In this document: in pieces, positions 54,539-62,658 of the stretch
How positions within the stretch are numbered: position 1 is the first letter of the stretch
Layout: the number at the start of each line of letters is the position of its first letter
From: Pedobacter jejuensis
GTDB taxonomy: Bacteria > Bacteroidota > Bacteroidia > Sphingobacteriales > Sphingobacteriaceae
DNA length: 64,000 nt
Direction of reading: 5' to 3'
Assembly: GCF_003725795.1 (NCBI RefSeq)
Contig: NZ_RBEE01000003.1
Location: 82,282 to 146,281 of the forward strand
Program-made: the position numbers and the translations under genes
The notes under the pieces: generated by a model
What the model saw: only the letters and a program-made list of their open reading frames with translations
Databases searched by the model: none
Told to the model about the DNA's origin: nothing

Positions 54539-55925
54539 TTGTTCTTATGGTTTCAATTTCTTCAACGCTTTGTGCAAGATGTTTTCCAAGCATTCTGTGC
54601 CCGCCTTCTGTGATAAGAAAATCATCTTCGATACGAATTCCTGTAAAATCTCTAAACTGCTCTAATTTTTCATAATCAATAAATTCAGAAAATTTTTGCT
54701 CAGCTTTCCACCTGTCAATCAATTCTGGTATGATGTAAATACCAGGCTCAACCGTTAGCACATAACCACTTTCAAGTGCTTTGCCCAACCGTAAAGATTT
54801 TAAACCAAATTGTGTGGTATTCTTTTTAAGCGATTCGGTATAACCGACATATTGCTCACCTAAATCTTCCATATCATGAACATCCAGACCCATCATATGG
54901 CCGGTACCGCATTGAAAAAACATAGCGTGTGCACCCGCTTCAACCGCATCATCTACATTACCTTTCATTAAACCCAGGTCCTTTAAACCTTGCGCTAAAG
55001 TTTTACATGACGTTAAGTGAACATCCAGGTAACGGACACCAGGAGCCAAAGCATTTTTGGCATTAGTATAAGCACCCAACACGATGTTATACATATCTCT
55101 TTGCGCAGAACTAAATTTCTTACTTACCGGAAAAGTTCGGGTAAGATCGCCGGCATAACCTAAGGCCGTTTCTACCCCCGAATCATTCAGCACCATTTGT
55201 CCTTCTTTTAAAATATTGCCATGGTAATGATTGTGGAGGATTTCGCCCTGAACCGTTAAAATTGCAGGATATGCAAGGTTTCCGCCTGATGCCAATGCAG
55301 CCTCTTGGATTTTCGCCGCCAACTCACGCTCGTACATTCCTGGCTTTGCCGTTTGCATCACCATCAAATGTATATCTGCCGATAATGCTGCTGCCTTATC
55401 CAACTCCACAATCTCTTCTTCTGCTTTTATAGAACGCTGTGAAACAACTGATTGAATAAATGTAACTGAAGCTGAATGTTCAAGGTCAGAGATTGACAAA
55501 TCAAACCATTGCGATAATTTAATTTTATTTTCAGACCGATATGGAGGCAAGAATCGAACTTCTCTATGCTGTTGTTTATTTCTGTTTAGATAAACTTCCA
55601 ACTTATCAGAACTTTGAATATTGCTTAATCCGGCATCAAATGCTTTCTCCTGAAGCGTTTTTTGCCTGCCCATCCAAACGATATCATCAATGCTCATCTC
55701 ATCTCCAAAAAGAATCACTTCATCTTCATCAATATCAATTACAGCCGTTAAAGATGGTTCGCTGATGCCAAAATAATACAAGAAATTACTGTCTTGCCTA
55801 AAGTGATAACTATTGGCAGCATAATTCATCGGACTATCATCATTACCTAAAAAAAGCAATAAGCCTGTTGAAAATTTCGACTTTAAAACTGCTCTTCTTT
55901 TAATATAAATTTCTCTATCAAACAT
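54528..55925 (-). CDS. Aminopeptidase P family Xaa-Pro peptidase (M24)
   Basis: 465 aa. Cleaves the N-terminal residue from peptides with proline in position two. The N-terminal AMP_N domain (MFDREIYIKRRAVLKSKF...NYAANSYHFRQDSNFLYYFGI) precedes the pita-bread catalytic domain with metal ligands in VLNDSGVETALGYAGDLTRTFPVS (two Asp), GTGHMMGLDVHDMED (His), LTVEPGIYIIPE (Glu) and FTGIRIEDDFLI (Glu). No signal peptide, so it is cytoplasmic. It heads a run of genes for M1 peptidase and hydroxyproline degradation. Confidence 0.94.
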   Translation of the reverse strand: MFDREIYIKRRAVLKSKFSTGLLLFLGNDDSPMNYAANSYHFRQDSNFLYYFGISEPSLTAVIDIDEDEVILFGDEMSIDDIVWMGRQKTLQEKAFDAGLSNIQSSDKLEVYLNRNKQQHREVRFLPPYRSENKIKLSQWFDLSISDLEHSASVTFIQSVVSQRSIKAEEEIVELDKAAALSADIHLMVMQTAKPGMYERELAAKIQEAALASGGNLAYPAILTVQGEILHNHYHGNILKEGQMVLNDSGVETALGYAGDLTRTFPVSKKFSSAQRDMYNIVLGAYTNAKNALAPGVRYLDVHLTSCKTLAQGLKDLGLMKGNVDDAVEAGAHAMFFQCGTGHMMGLDVHDMEDLGEQYVGYTESLKKNTTQFGLKSLRLGKALESGYVLTVEPGIYIIPELIDRWKAEQKFSEFIDYEKLEQFRDFTGIRIEDDFLITEGGHRMLGKHLAQSVEEIETIRTNAF

Positions 55926-56160
55926 ATTTTTTTGAGGTTAAGCAAATATCCCAAAAGCATTCACTTTCGTGCTAATTTTAGAATGAATGGATAAAATATG
56001 GTTCGTATTGGCAAAATATAAGCCATCCATATGGTATAAAAATCGTAAATAATTGGTTTTTTATCTAAAATTAAGGTAAAATATGCACAATAGCTGCAAA
56101 ATACTAAGCAACAATTCCATATACATTTTGATAATTTTAGTCTTCCTGATGAATTAGAAT

Positions 56161-58521
56161 ATGAAGATGTTTATCTATAAAAGCCTAATAGCCATTTTGC
56201 TACTCCTTTCCACGAAAATATATGCTCAAAACTACATGCCTCAATTTGCTGATGCCAGAATAAAAGTTAAAAACGTTACACCCATAAAGGCTTATGCTTT
56301 CGATTTATCGCAGGTAACTTTGCTGGAAAGCACTTTTAAAGTTGCAATGAAAGTCGATGAAGCTTACCTAACCGTTATAGAACCGGATAGATTGTTGGCA
56401 GGTTTTAGAAAAAATGCAGGATTAACACCTAAAGCAGAAATATACGGTGGCTGGGAATCTGATGGTTTGGCGGGACACAGTTTAGGCCATTACCTATCGG
56501 CCATTTCCATGCAATATGCATCAACCAGAAACCCAATCTTCCTACAAAAAGTAAATTACATTATCGATGAACTTGCCGAATGCCAAAAAGCCAGAAAAAC
56601 AGGCTACATCGGAGCAATTCCTAAAGAAGATGCAATATGGATCGAAGTAGCAAAAGGAAACATAAAATCAGGCGGTTTTGATTTAAACGGCGGTTGGTCG
56701 CCTTGGTACACCGTTCATAAAGTAATGGCTGGTTTGCTCGATGCCTATTTGTACACCGGAAATAAAAAAGCATTGGCAGAATGTATTGGCATGGCCAACT
56801 GGACTGAAAATACCATCGGCGGCTTAAATGATGAACAATTGCAAAAGATGTTGTTTTGCGAATACGGTGGCATGGCCGATGCCTTGGTAAATCTGTATGC
56901 CATTACTGGCGAGAAAAAGTACCTCAATCTATCATACAAATTTTACGATAAGCGCATACTCGATCCACTAGCCAATCAACAGGATATTTTACCGGGAAAG
57001 CACTCCAATACCCAAATTCCGAAAATTATTGCCAGCGCCAGGCGACATGAAATTACAGGCGATAAAAACGATAAGGCAATAGCCGATTTCTTTTGGAAAA
57101 CCATCGTGTACAACCACTCTTACGCAACCGGAGGCAACAGCAACTATGAATATTTAAGCGAGCCAAACAAACTGAACGATAAACTTACAGAAAACACAAC
57201 CGAAACCTGCAACACTTATAACATGCTTAAGCTAACCGGGCATTTGTTTACAGAAAATCCTTCTGCAGAGTTATTTGATTATTACGAAAAAGCACTCTAC
57301 AACCACATTCTGGCTTCTCAAAACCACGATGATGGCATGACCTGCTACTTCGTACCATTACGCATGGGTGGCAAAAAAGAATACAGTGATAAATTTAACA
57401 CCTTTACCTGCTGCGTTGGTACAGGAATGGAAAACCATGTAAAGTACAATGAAAGCATCTATTTTAGAGGCAGTGATGGGAGTTTGTATGTTAACTTATT
57501 CATCCCTTCAACGTTAAATTGGAAAGAAAAAGGCATTAAAATTACGCAGGAAACAGCATTACCTCAGGGTGATAAAACAGAATTAACAGTTAATACCAGC
57601 AAACCTAGCACATTTTCCATTCGCCTCAGAAGACCGAAATGGAGTAATGAGCCTACGGTTTATGTAAATGGAAATCTTCAAAAAATAAATCCTGATGAAG
57701 CTGGCTACTTCCTAATAAACCGAACATGGAAAAACAACGATAAGATAACCTACACCACACCGGAGCAATTACATACCGAAGCAATGCCCGATAATGCCGA
57801 GCGAAGAGCAGTTTTCTATGGACCGGTTTTATTAGCTGGTATTTTAGGCACTACCGAACCCGACCCTGTTAAAGGTGTACCTGTTTTTGTTAGCGCCACC
57901 AACAACCCGAAAGATTGGTTGAGCGTTGTCAATCAACAGGAATTAAAATTTCAAACCGTCAACACCGCTCAACCTGCCGAGGTAACCATGATTCCATTTT
58001 ACCAAACTAAAAACCAATACTATAGTGTGTATTGGGATGTTTTTACACCAGAGAAATGGGCCGTTCAGCAGAAAATTTATGATGAACAGAAACGCAAGCA
58101 AAAGGAACTCGAAGATAAAACAACAGATGTTTTCCGCTTTGGAGAAATGCAACCCGAACGCGACCACAATTTTACCGCAGCCAAAGAATCTATGGGTGAA
58201 GAGCATGGCCGCAAATGGCGCCTCGCAGGCGAAGATGGCTTTTTGCAATTCGATGTTAAAGTAGACCCAAGCTCGCCAAATACAATCATAGCTTCCTACT
58301 GGGGTATGGATAATCGGGGCCGCATTTTCGATATTTTAGTTGATGGCATTAAAATAGCAACCGAAGATTTAAATAAATATAAAGAAAGCCGTTTCTATGA
58401 TGTTCCTTACAAAATCCCTCCCGAACTAACCAAAGGCAGGAATAAATTAACGGTTAAATTATTACCCAAAGCAAAAAATAACGTTGGTCCGGTTTATGGG
58501 TTAAGGGTTGTGAAGGAGTAG
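56161..58521 (+). CDS. GH127 family beta-L-arabinofuranosidase-like protein
   Basis: 786 aa with a signal peptide (MKMFIYKSLIAILLLLSTKIYAQ). GH127 enzymes release terminal beta-L-arabinofuranose with a Cys nucleophile and a Zn site. The Glu and Cys of TENTTETCNTYNMLKLTGHL and the CC pair of FNTFTCCVGTGMENH match that site; GWESDGLAGHSLGHYLSAISM is also conserved. The C-terminal part (about 560-786) adds beta-domains, including a tail of the DUF4986/DUF6805 kind. It is probably a periplasmic enzyme acting on plant cell-wall or extensin glycans, where hydroxyproline is the glycosylated residue. Confidence 0.9.
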   Translation: MKMFIYKSLIAILLLLSTKIYAQNYMPQFADARIKVKNVTPIKAYAFDLSQVTLLESTFKVAMKVDEAYLTVIEPDRLLAGFRKNAGLTPKAEIYGGWESDGLAGHSLGHYLSAISMQYASTRNPIFLQKVNYIIDELAECQKARKTGYIGAIPKEDAIWIEVAKGNIKSGGFDLNGGWSPWYTVHKVMAGLLDAYLYTGNKKALAECIGMANWTENTIGGLNDEQLQKMLFCEYGGMADALVNLYAITGEKKYLNLSYKFYDKRILDPLANQQDILPGKHSNTQIPKIIASARRHEITGDKNDKAIADFFWKTIVYNHSYATGGNSNYEYLSEPNKLNDKLTENTTETCNTYNMLKLTGHLFTENPSAELFDYYEKALYNHILASQNHDDGMTCYFVPLRMGGKKEYSDKFNTFTCCVGTGMENHVKYNESIYFRGSDGSLYVNLFIPSTLNWKEKGIKITQETALPQGDKTELTVNTSKPSTFSIRLRRPKWSNEPTVYVNGNLQKINPDEAGYFLINRTWKNNDKITYTTPEQLHTEAMPDNAERRAVFYGPVLLAGILGTTEPDPVKGVPVFVSATNNPKDWLSVVNQQELKFQTVNTAQPAEVTMIPFYQTKNQYYSVYWDVFTPEKWAVQQKIYDEQKRKQKELEDKTTDVFRFGEMQPERDHNFTAAKESMGEEHGRKWRLAGEDGFLQFDVKVDPSSPNTIIASYWGMDNRGRIFDILVDGIKIATEDLNKYKESRFYDVPYKIPPELTKGRNKLTVKLLPKAKNNVGPVYGLRVVKE

Positions 58522-58767
58522 TTGAAGATTGATATATGCCGGGAATATAAGTTATTGCATAATTAAAGGATACGCTCTGCTTTGGCGCATGATTAAAATA
58601 TATAAATATTCATTGATAAAATACAAGCGTATTTTTAGCTCATGGTTGTGTGATTATCAAAAATATAATAGTTTTGGTTGAGGTAGCTCAACACATCAGG
58701 CTGCAACTTATTTAATTTTGTCACTGGCTATTTCGCAAAGAAACATTTACAAAAAAGCGCTAATACA

Positions 58768-59637
58768 ATGAATGTAGCTAAAAAATTAGGATTCAACGAA
58801 AATACAAAGTTGTTGATAATACATGCAGACGATGCCGGATTATCTCATTCTGAAAACATGGCTACAACTCAATGCCTGGAGGTAGGCATTGTAAATTCTT
58901 ATAGTATAATGGTTAGTTGCCCATGGTTCTATGAGATGGCGATTTATGCAAAAGATCATCCCGAGTTTGATTATGGTGTTCACCTAACCCTTACTTGCGA
59001 ATGGGAGAACTATAAATTTGGACCTGTTTTACCGGCTTCTGAAGTTCCAAGTTTGGTAGATCAGAATGGTCACTTTTATAAGAAGAGAGATCAGCTAAGC
59101 GCAAATGCCACTGCTGAAGATGTTAAAAAAGAACTTAAGGCACAAATAGACAAGGCATTAAAATTTGGATTAAAGCCTACTCATCTTGATTCTCATATGT
59201 TCAGTATTGGCGCAAGTCCTGAATTTTTTCAAGTTTATCGGGAGCTAGGCAAAGAATATGCTCTTCCAGTTATGATTGGCGAGCAATTGATGGAAATGGT
59301 TGGCCTAAATGCAAAAGACAACCTACACCAGAAAGATCTAATCATTGCAAAAGCGCATTATGGAATATGGGAATATTTTGAGTCGGGCAGTTTAAAAGAT
59401 TATTATACACAGGTTTTTGATAACCTGGTAAGCGGCTTAAACATTATTTTAATTCATCCGGCTTTTGATGATCCCGAAATGAAGGGAATAACGCTTAATC
59501 ACCCTAATTTCGGTTCTAAATGGCGGCAAATTGATTTTGAAAGTTTTACCAACATAGAAATTGAAGCTAAAATCAAGGAGAATAATATTGAATTAATTAC
59601 TTGGAATGATATAAGAAAAATATATTATGATGGCTAA
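58768..59637 (+). CDS. ChbG/HpnK (YdjC) family carbohydrate deacetylase
   Basis: 289 aa. Metal-dependent deacetylase fold with [18 protein letters not shown] (catalytic and metal-binding Asp/His), [31 protein letters not shown] and a C-terminal [12 protein letters not shown]. Members remove acetyl groups from N-acetyl-sugars such as diacetylchitobiose. No signal peptide, so it acts in the cytoplasm. It stands alone; a gap of 246 bp precedes it and shows no structure. Confidence 0.9.
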   Translation: MNVAKKLGFNENTKLLIIHADDAGLSHSENMATTQCLEVGIVNSYSIMVSCPWFYEMAIYAKDHPEFDYGVHLTLTCEWENYKFGPVLPASEVPSLVDQNGHFYKKRDQLSANATAEDVKKELKAQIDKALKFGLKPTHLDSHMFSIGASPEFFQVYRELGKEYALPVMIGEQLMEMVGLNAKDNLHQKDLIIAKAHYGIWEYFESGSLKDYYTQVFDNLVSGLNIILIHPAFDDPEMKGITLNHPNFGSKWRQIDFESFTNIEIEAKIKENNIELITWNDIRKIYYDG

Positions 59638-59756
59638 AGCAAGTCTTTAATCTTGGTCATTACTAGTCCACCAGTTTTTGATAGCTAAACATTAATCATC
59701 ACACTTTACTGTAAATTTCCTTACCTTAACTGGGTAATTTATTTTCTAATACTAAA

Positions 59757-60548
59757 ATGGACAGTTCTAAAAAAATTCTTCCTTTCGCCAACGGACTTGC
59801 TCTCGTCCTAACGATATTGGTTAATTACCTTTCTAATACAGGGCTGTTGAATGGCAATACCATGAAAACGGTATCTGATAGGTATTTTAATTATTTTACA
59901 CCAGCCGGCTATGCCTTTTCCATCTGGGGTATCATTTATCTTGGACTACTGGCTTTTGTTTTATATACCGGAATCAATGGTAAAAAAGACCCGGTCAAAT
60001 CTGATGTAGTCGCAAAAATAGGCTGGTGGTTTGTTCTGTCCTGTCTAGCAAATTGCCTTTGGGTAGTAGCCTGGTTATATGATTATACGGGTATTTCGGT
60101 TGTGATTATGGCTGTAATCCTTTTTTCTTTGCTCAAGATCATCGTCAATACCCGTATGGAACTGGATGCTCATCCTTTGAAAGAATATCTTTTCATATAC
60201 TGGCCTTTTGCCTTGTATTCGGGATGGATTACCGTGGCTTTTATTGCAAACATCGCTGCCTATTTAACTAAAATAGATTGGCAAGGATGGGGCATCTCAA
60301 GTGTTACCTGGGCAATCATTATGATCTGTATAGCTGGACTTGTTAATGTAATTATGGTTTATACCAGAAACCTTCGCGAATTTGCCGCCGTGGGAATATG
60401 GGCATTGATAGCCATATCTGTTTCGAACAATAATGATCCTGCTCAGGTAAGTATAGTTTACACCTGTTATGCTGTGAGTGCTATTATCTTTGGATTTATT
60501 ATCCACAGCGGTTTGAAAAACCGAAAAAATTCGATTGACAGTATGTGA
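59757..60548 (+). CDS. TspO/MBR-like tryptophan-rich membrane protein
   Basis: 263 aa with about seven hydrophobic segments. YFTPAGYAFSIWGIIYLGLLAF and the later WWFVLSCLANCLWVVAWLYDY correspond to the conserved P..FSxWG and NxxWxxxW features of the TspO family. The protein is longer than the classical 160-aa TspO, which has five helices, and belongs to the extended form annotated as tryptophan-rich sensory protein in Bacteroidota. TspO proteins bind porphyrins and cholesterol; the role here is unknown. Confidence 0.75.
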   Translation: MDSSKKILPFANGLALVLTILVNYLSNTGLLNGNTMKTVSDRYFNYFTPAGYAFSIWGIIYLGLLAFVLYTGINGKKDPVKSDVVAKIGWWFVLSCLANCLWVVAWLYDYTGISVVIMAVILFSLLKIIVNTRMELDAHPLKEYLFIYWPFALYSGWITVAFIANIAAYLTKIDWQGWGISSVTWAIIMICIAGLVNVIMVYTRNLREFAAVGIWALIAISVSNNNDPAQVSIVYTCYAVSAIIFGFIIHSGLKNRKNSIDSM

Positions 60549-60956
60549 TATATGGTAGATAGAAAATTTTGTTTACATCATATTTTAGGAAGTTTGCTTC
60601 GCAGACCAATTTATTCTCCGCATATTTTGCGGAGAATAAGGGAATAATCTCCGCAAATGCTTTTAAAAGTAAATCCAGCTAAATGTTTATGATATGCTAT
60701 TGCTCGTATTCATATAAGCAACATAATTTTATATGCAAATAGATATGAAGCCGATAAAGAAATTAACTTATAGGATAAGGTAGATGATTAATTACTTACC
60801 GATACAAAAAGTATATATCATTAAATATCAGTGTTTTGTGATAAATAGAATACAAAATCGGTACAGAAAATTATAGAATATGTTCGCTCACCGAAAAGAC
60901 ATGACCGCAGAATATGACTGAAACTCTAAAGCACTAAGACAAATCATCTTTTGGAT
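60549..60956. other. Intergenic spacer before the accessory region
   Basis: 408 bp without a supported gene. Near the left end it carries a hairpin and repeated CTCCGC motifs (see the separate entry); the remainder is AT-rich and featureless. Confidence 0.55.
60611..60656. repeat. Palindromic CTCCGCA / TGCGGAG cluster
   Basis: ATTCTCCGCA and TGCGGAGAAT form a hairpin with a short AT loop, and a third copy, TCTCCGCA, follows about 12 bp later, so the middle and right copies also form GCGGAGA...TCTCCGC. It sits between core genes and the accessory segment, and could be an integration site remnant or a terminator. Confidence 0.5.
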
Positions 60957-61469
60957 TTATAAGTATGTTCTAAGCACGAGCCCTTCAGAGGTAATTATAT
61001 CAAATAGCTCTGAATTATTACCCACAACATTTAATGCATGTTTAATATTTTCAAATCCTCGGTTCAGCTTAATATTTCGATCTAAAACTTCAGTCACATT
61101 ATCAGAAACCCTCTTACGTTTCTCAAACTTACATTCGGGGTTGGAAAGTTTCCAACTACCATCTAGTAATCTAAAAGCCGTCAAATATTCTTTTAAGATA
61201 ATCTTGTATCTATAAGTTTCGCCCAGACTGTCAGTTTCAGTCAATACTATAAATTTATTAGGATCGTCCTTTATAGAAACAAGTATCTTTGATTCAAGGG
61301 ATCTCAACTTTATCAGGGCTCTCTTTAGTTCCAGAAGTTCAAGCTTATAAATTGGCGCATCCAAAAGATGAGCCAATTGAGATTGAGAAATGCCTCTTTG
61401 AATCCGAAGCTCTTTCACTTTAGCAATTAAGTAAATTTCAACTTCTGTAACATTGGGCTTTTTATCCAT
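60957..61469 (-). CDS. XRE-type helix-turn-helix protein
   Basis: 170 aa from the ATG at 61469 (MDKKPNVTEVEIYLIAKVKE); the open frame goes on to 61580, but the extra N-terminus is Leu/Phe-rich and lies over the divergent promoter. Residues 13-70 are a Cro/C1-type HTH (VKELRIQRGISQSQLAHLLDAP...YKLELLELKRA). The C-terminal half has no recognised domain. It is divergent to two unknown genes across 70 bp, so it may control them. It is probably the regulator of the accessory element. Confidence 0.75.
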   Translation of the reverse strand: MDKKPNVTEVEIYLIAKVKELRIQRGISQSQLAHLLDAPIYKLELLELKRALIKLRSLESKILVSIKDDPNKFIVLTETDSLGETYRYKIILKEYLTAFRLLDGSWKLSNPECKFEKRKRVSDNVTEVLDRNIKLNRGFENIKHALNVVGNNSELFDIITSEGLVLRTYL

Positions 61470-61539
61470 CCACGCAAATAAGAAAAGATCGAAAAGAATA
61501 GCACCGCTACATGTAGCAGTATTATTGCTATATTCGCTT

Positions 61540-61692
61540 ATGAAGTTTATCACTTTTATACTAGCGATTTTTATTACCACGGGCGTAACTTTCGCTGGAA
61601 ATATGTCGGGGAATCCGGGACGGGGCTTAATTTACGTGGCAATAACGTGGGGGCTGTTCTATCTGATCAATCGCAAACCAAAGAAAACCTAG
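61540..61692 (+). CDS. Small exported or membrane protein
   Basis: 50 aa from the ATG at 61540 (MKFITFILAIFITTGVTFAG), then a Gly/Asn-rich stretch and a second hydrophobic segment LIYVAITWGLFYLI with a basic end NRKPKKT. It is either a two-helix membrane peptide or a signal peptide plus one helix. A longer frame opens at 61453, but its first 29 residues overlap the divergent HTH gene start and look random. No family recognised. The next gene starts 3 bp downstream. Confidence 0.6.
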   Translation: MKFITFILAIFITTGVTFAGNMSGNPGRGLIYVAITWGLFYLINRKPKKT

Positions 61693-61695
61693 TCA

Positions 61696-62223
61696 ATGAA
61701 TTTTCCAAGCCATTATTTACCTCTCAAATCAATATTCGATCTATCGTTATTTGGCACTGAAAACCCTGCGGAGGATCTTTTAAGGTATAATAAGGTAGCT
61801 TTTAGTAAGGAGTTTTCAAATTACCAAAGCAAATTCTTGTCAACTGATCCCCGGGAAGGTAATGAGATTCTATTCAAGACTTGTGTTCGCTATTTGCCAA
61901 ATATAGATAAGCAAGGTAGAGAGGATATCGTAAAAGTATTACTTGAAAATGAGCCAGTCGCAGGTGCCTTGAAGATTATGACTAGGCTTAACATGGGGTT
62001 ATTGGAGGATGAAGACCTGTACACTGAAAATTTCGATCGGGAACTAAGAGAATATATAGAAAACAAGAAAATCACACCGTCTTTGTACTTGTTTCTTCAA
62101 AAACATTTTTTGGACTTCGAAAAAATTAACCCTGCAGACTATCAAAATTTAGAAATTACCCTGTCTGAATACTACGACCTTCTATCTATTTATATGAAGG
62201 TACAATCTGGCAATTATACTTAA
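61696..62223 (+). CDS. Protein of unknown function (accessory region)
   Basis: 175 aa, helical and rich in Leu, Glu, Asp and Asn, with no recognised domain, no signal peptide and no membrane segment. It starts 3 bp after the small membrane protein gene, so the two form an operon, and it is followed by the 34-bp repeat array. Sequence landmarks: SHYLPLKSIFDLSLFGTENP at the start, then VRYLPNIDKQGREDIVKVLL and a C-terminal ITLSEYYDLLSIYMK. Judged coding from length and codon texture. Confidence 0.65.
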   Translation: MNFPSHYLPLKSIFDLSLFGTENPAEDLLRYNKVAFSKEFSNYQSKFLSTDPREGNEILFKTCVRYLPNIDKQGREDIVKVLLENEPVAGALKIMTRLNMGLLEDEDLYTENFDRELREYIENKKITPSLYLFLQKHFLDFEKINPADYQNLEITLSEYYDLLSIYMKVQSGNYT

Positions 62224-62274
62224 TAGGTAAGCTTTACACTAGCAATACTTTACAGTAGAAAAGGCACAAATATT

Positions 62275-62491
62275 TATACAAATGTATATTCTTTTGGATC
62301 GTGGTTTTTATACAATTATATATTTTGAAAGCTAATATTTTTTATATAAATGTATATTTCTAAACATTGGTTTTTATATACAATTGTATATTTTAACAGC
62401 TAATATTTTTATATAAATGTATATTTTTGAACATTGGTTTTTATATACAAATGTATATCTTGACAGTGAAGCTTCGTTAAATAAATGTATA
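62275..62491. repeat. Array of seven 34-bp repeats with TATACAAATGTATA-like dyads
   Basis: Dyad units of 14 bp start at 62275, 62309, 62343, 62377, 62410, 62444 and 62478: a spacing of 34 (once 33) bp. The one at 62377 is the perfect palindrome TATACAATTGTATA. Odd units 1, 3 and 5 share the spacer end GGTTTTTA, while units 2 and 4 share GCTAATATTTT, giving a 68-bp dimeric repeat. The array lies between convergent genes, so a promoter role is unlikely. Iteron or centromere-like protein binding is the best guess. Confidence 0.8.
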
Positions 62492-62658
62492 TTTTTCGGT
62501 GGCCTTTTTTCATCTCCCTCGGAGCGTCGTCAGTTAAATACATCAGATTTAATGTCGGAGCAATGTCGTGTTTTATTATATTTCAATGTATCGATATACT
62601 CTTGTAAATACTCTAATGCATAGGTGCTTATTTATGTATGTGCATAAAAGCTTGAGAA
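62492..62658. other. Spacer between the repeat array and the relaxase gene
   Basis: It changes from AT-rich to a more GC-rich stretch (CTCCCTCGGAGCGTCGTCAG) right after the array. No gene or terminator hairpin could be supported. Confidence 0.4.

Noticed and set aside
62275..62491. The 34-bp array as a set of ordinary terminators for the convergent genes
   Set aside because: The dyads are short, AT-only and periodic, with no GC-rich stem; seven evenly spaced copies are not needed for termination.
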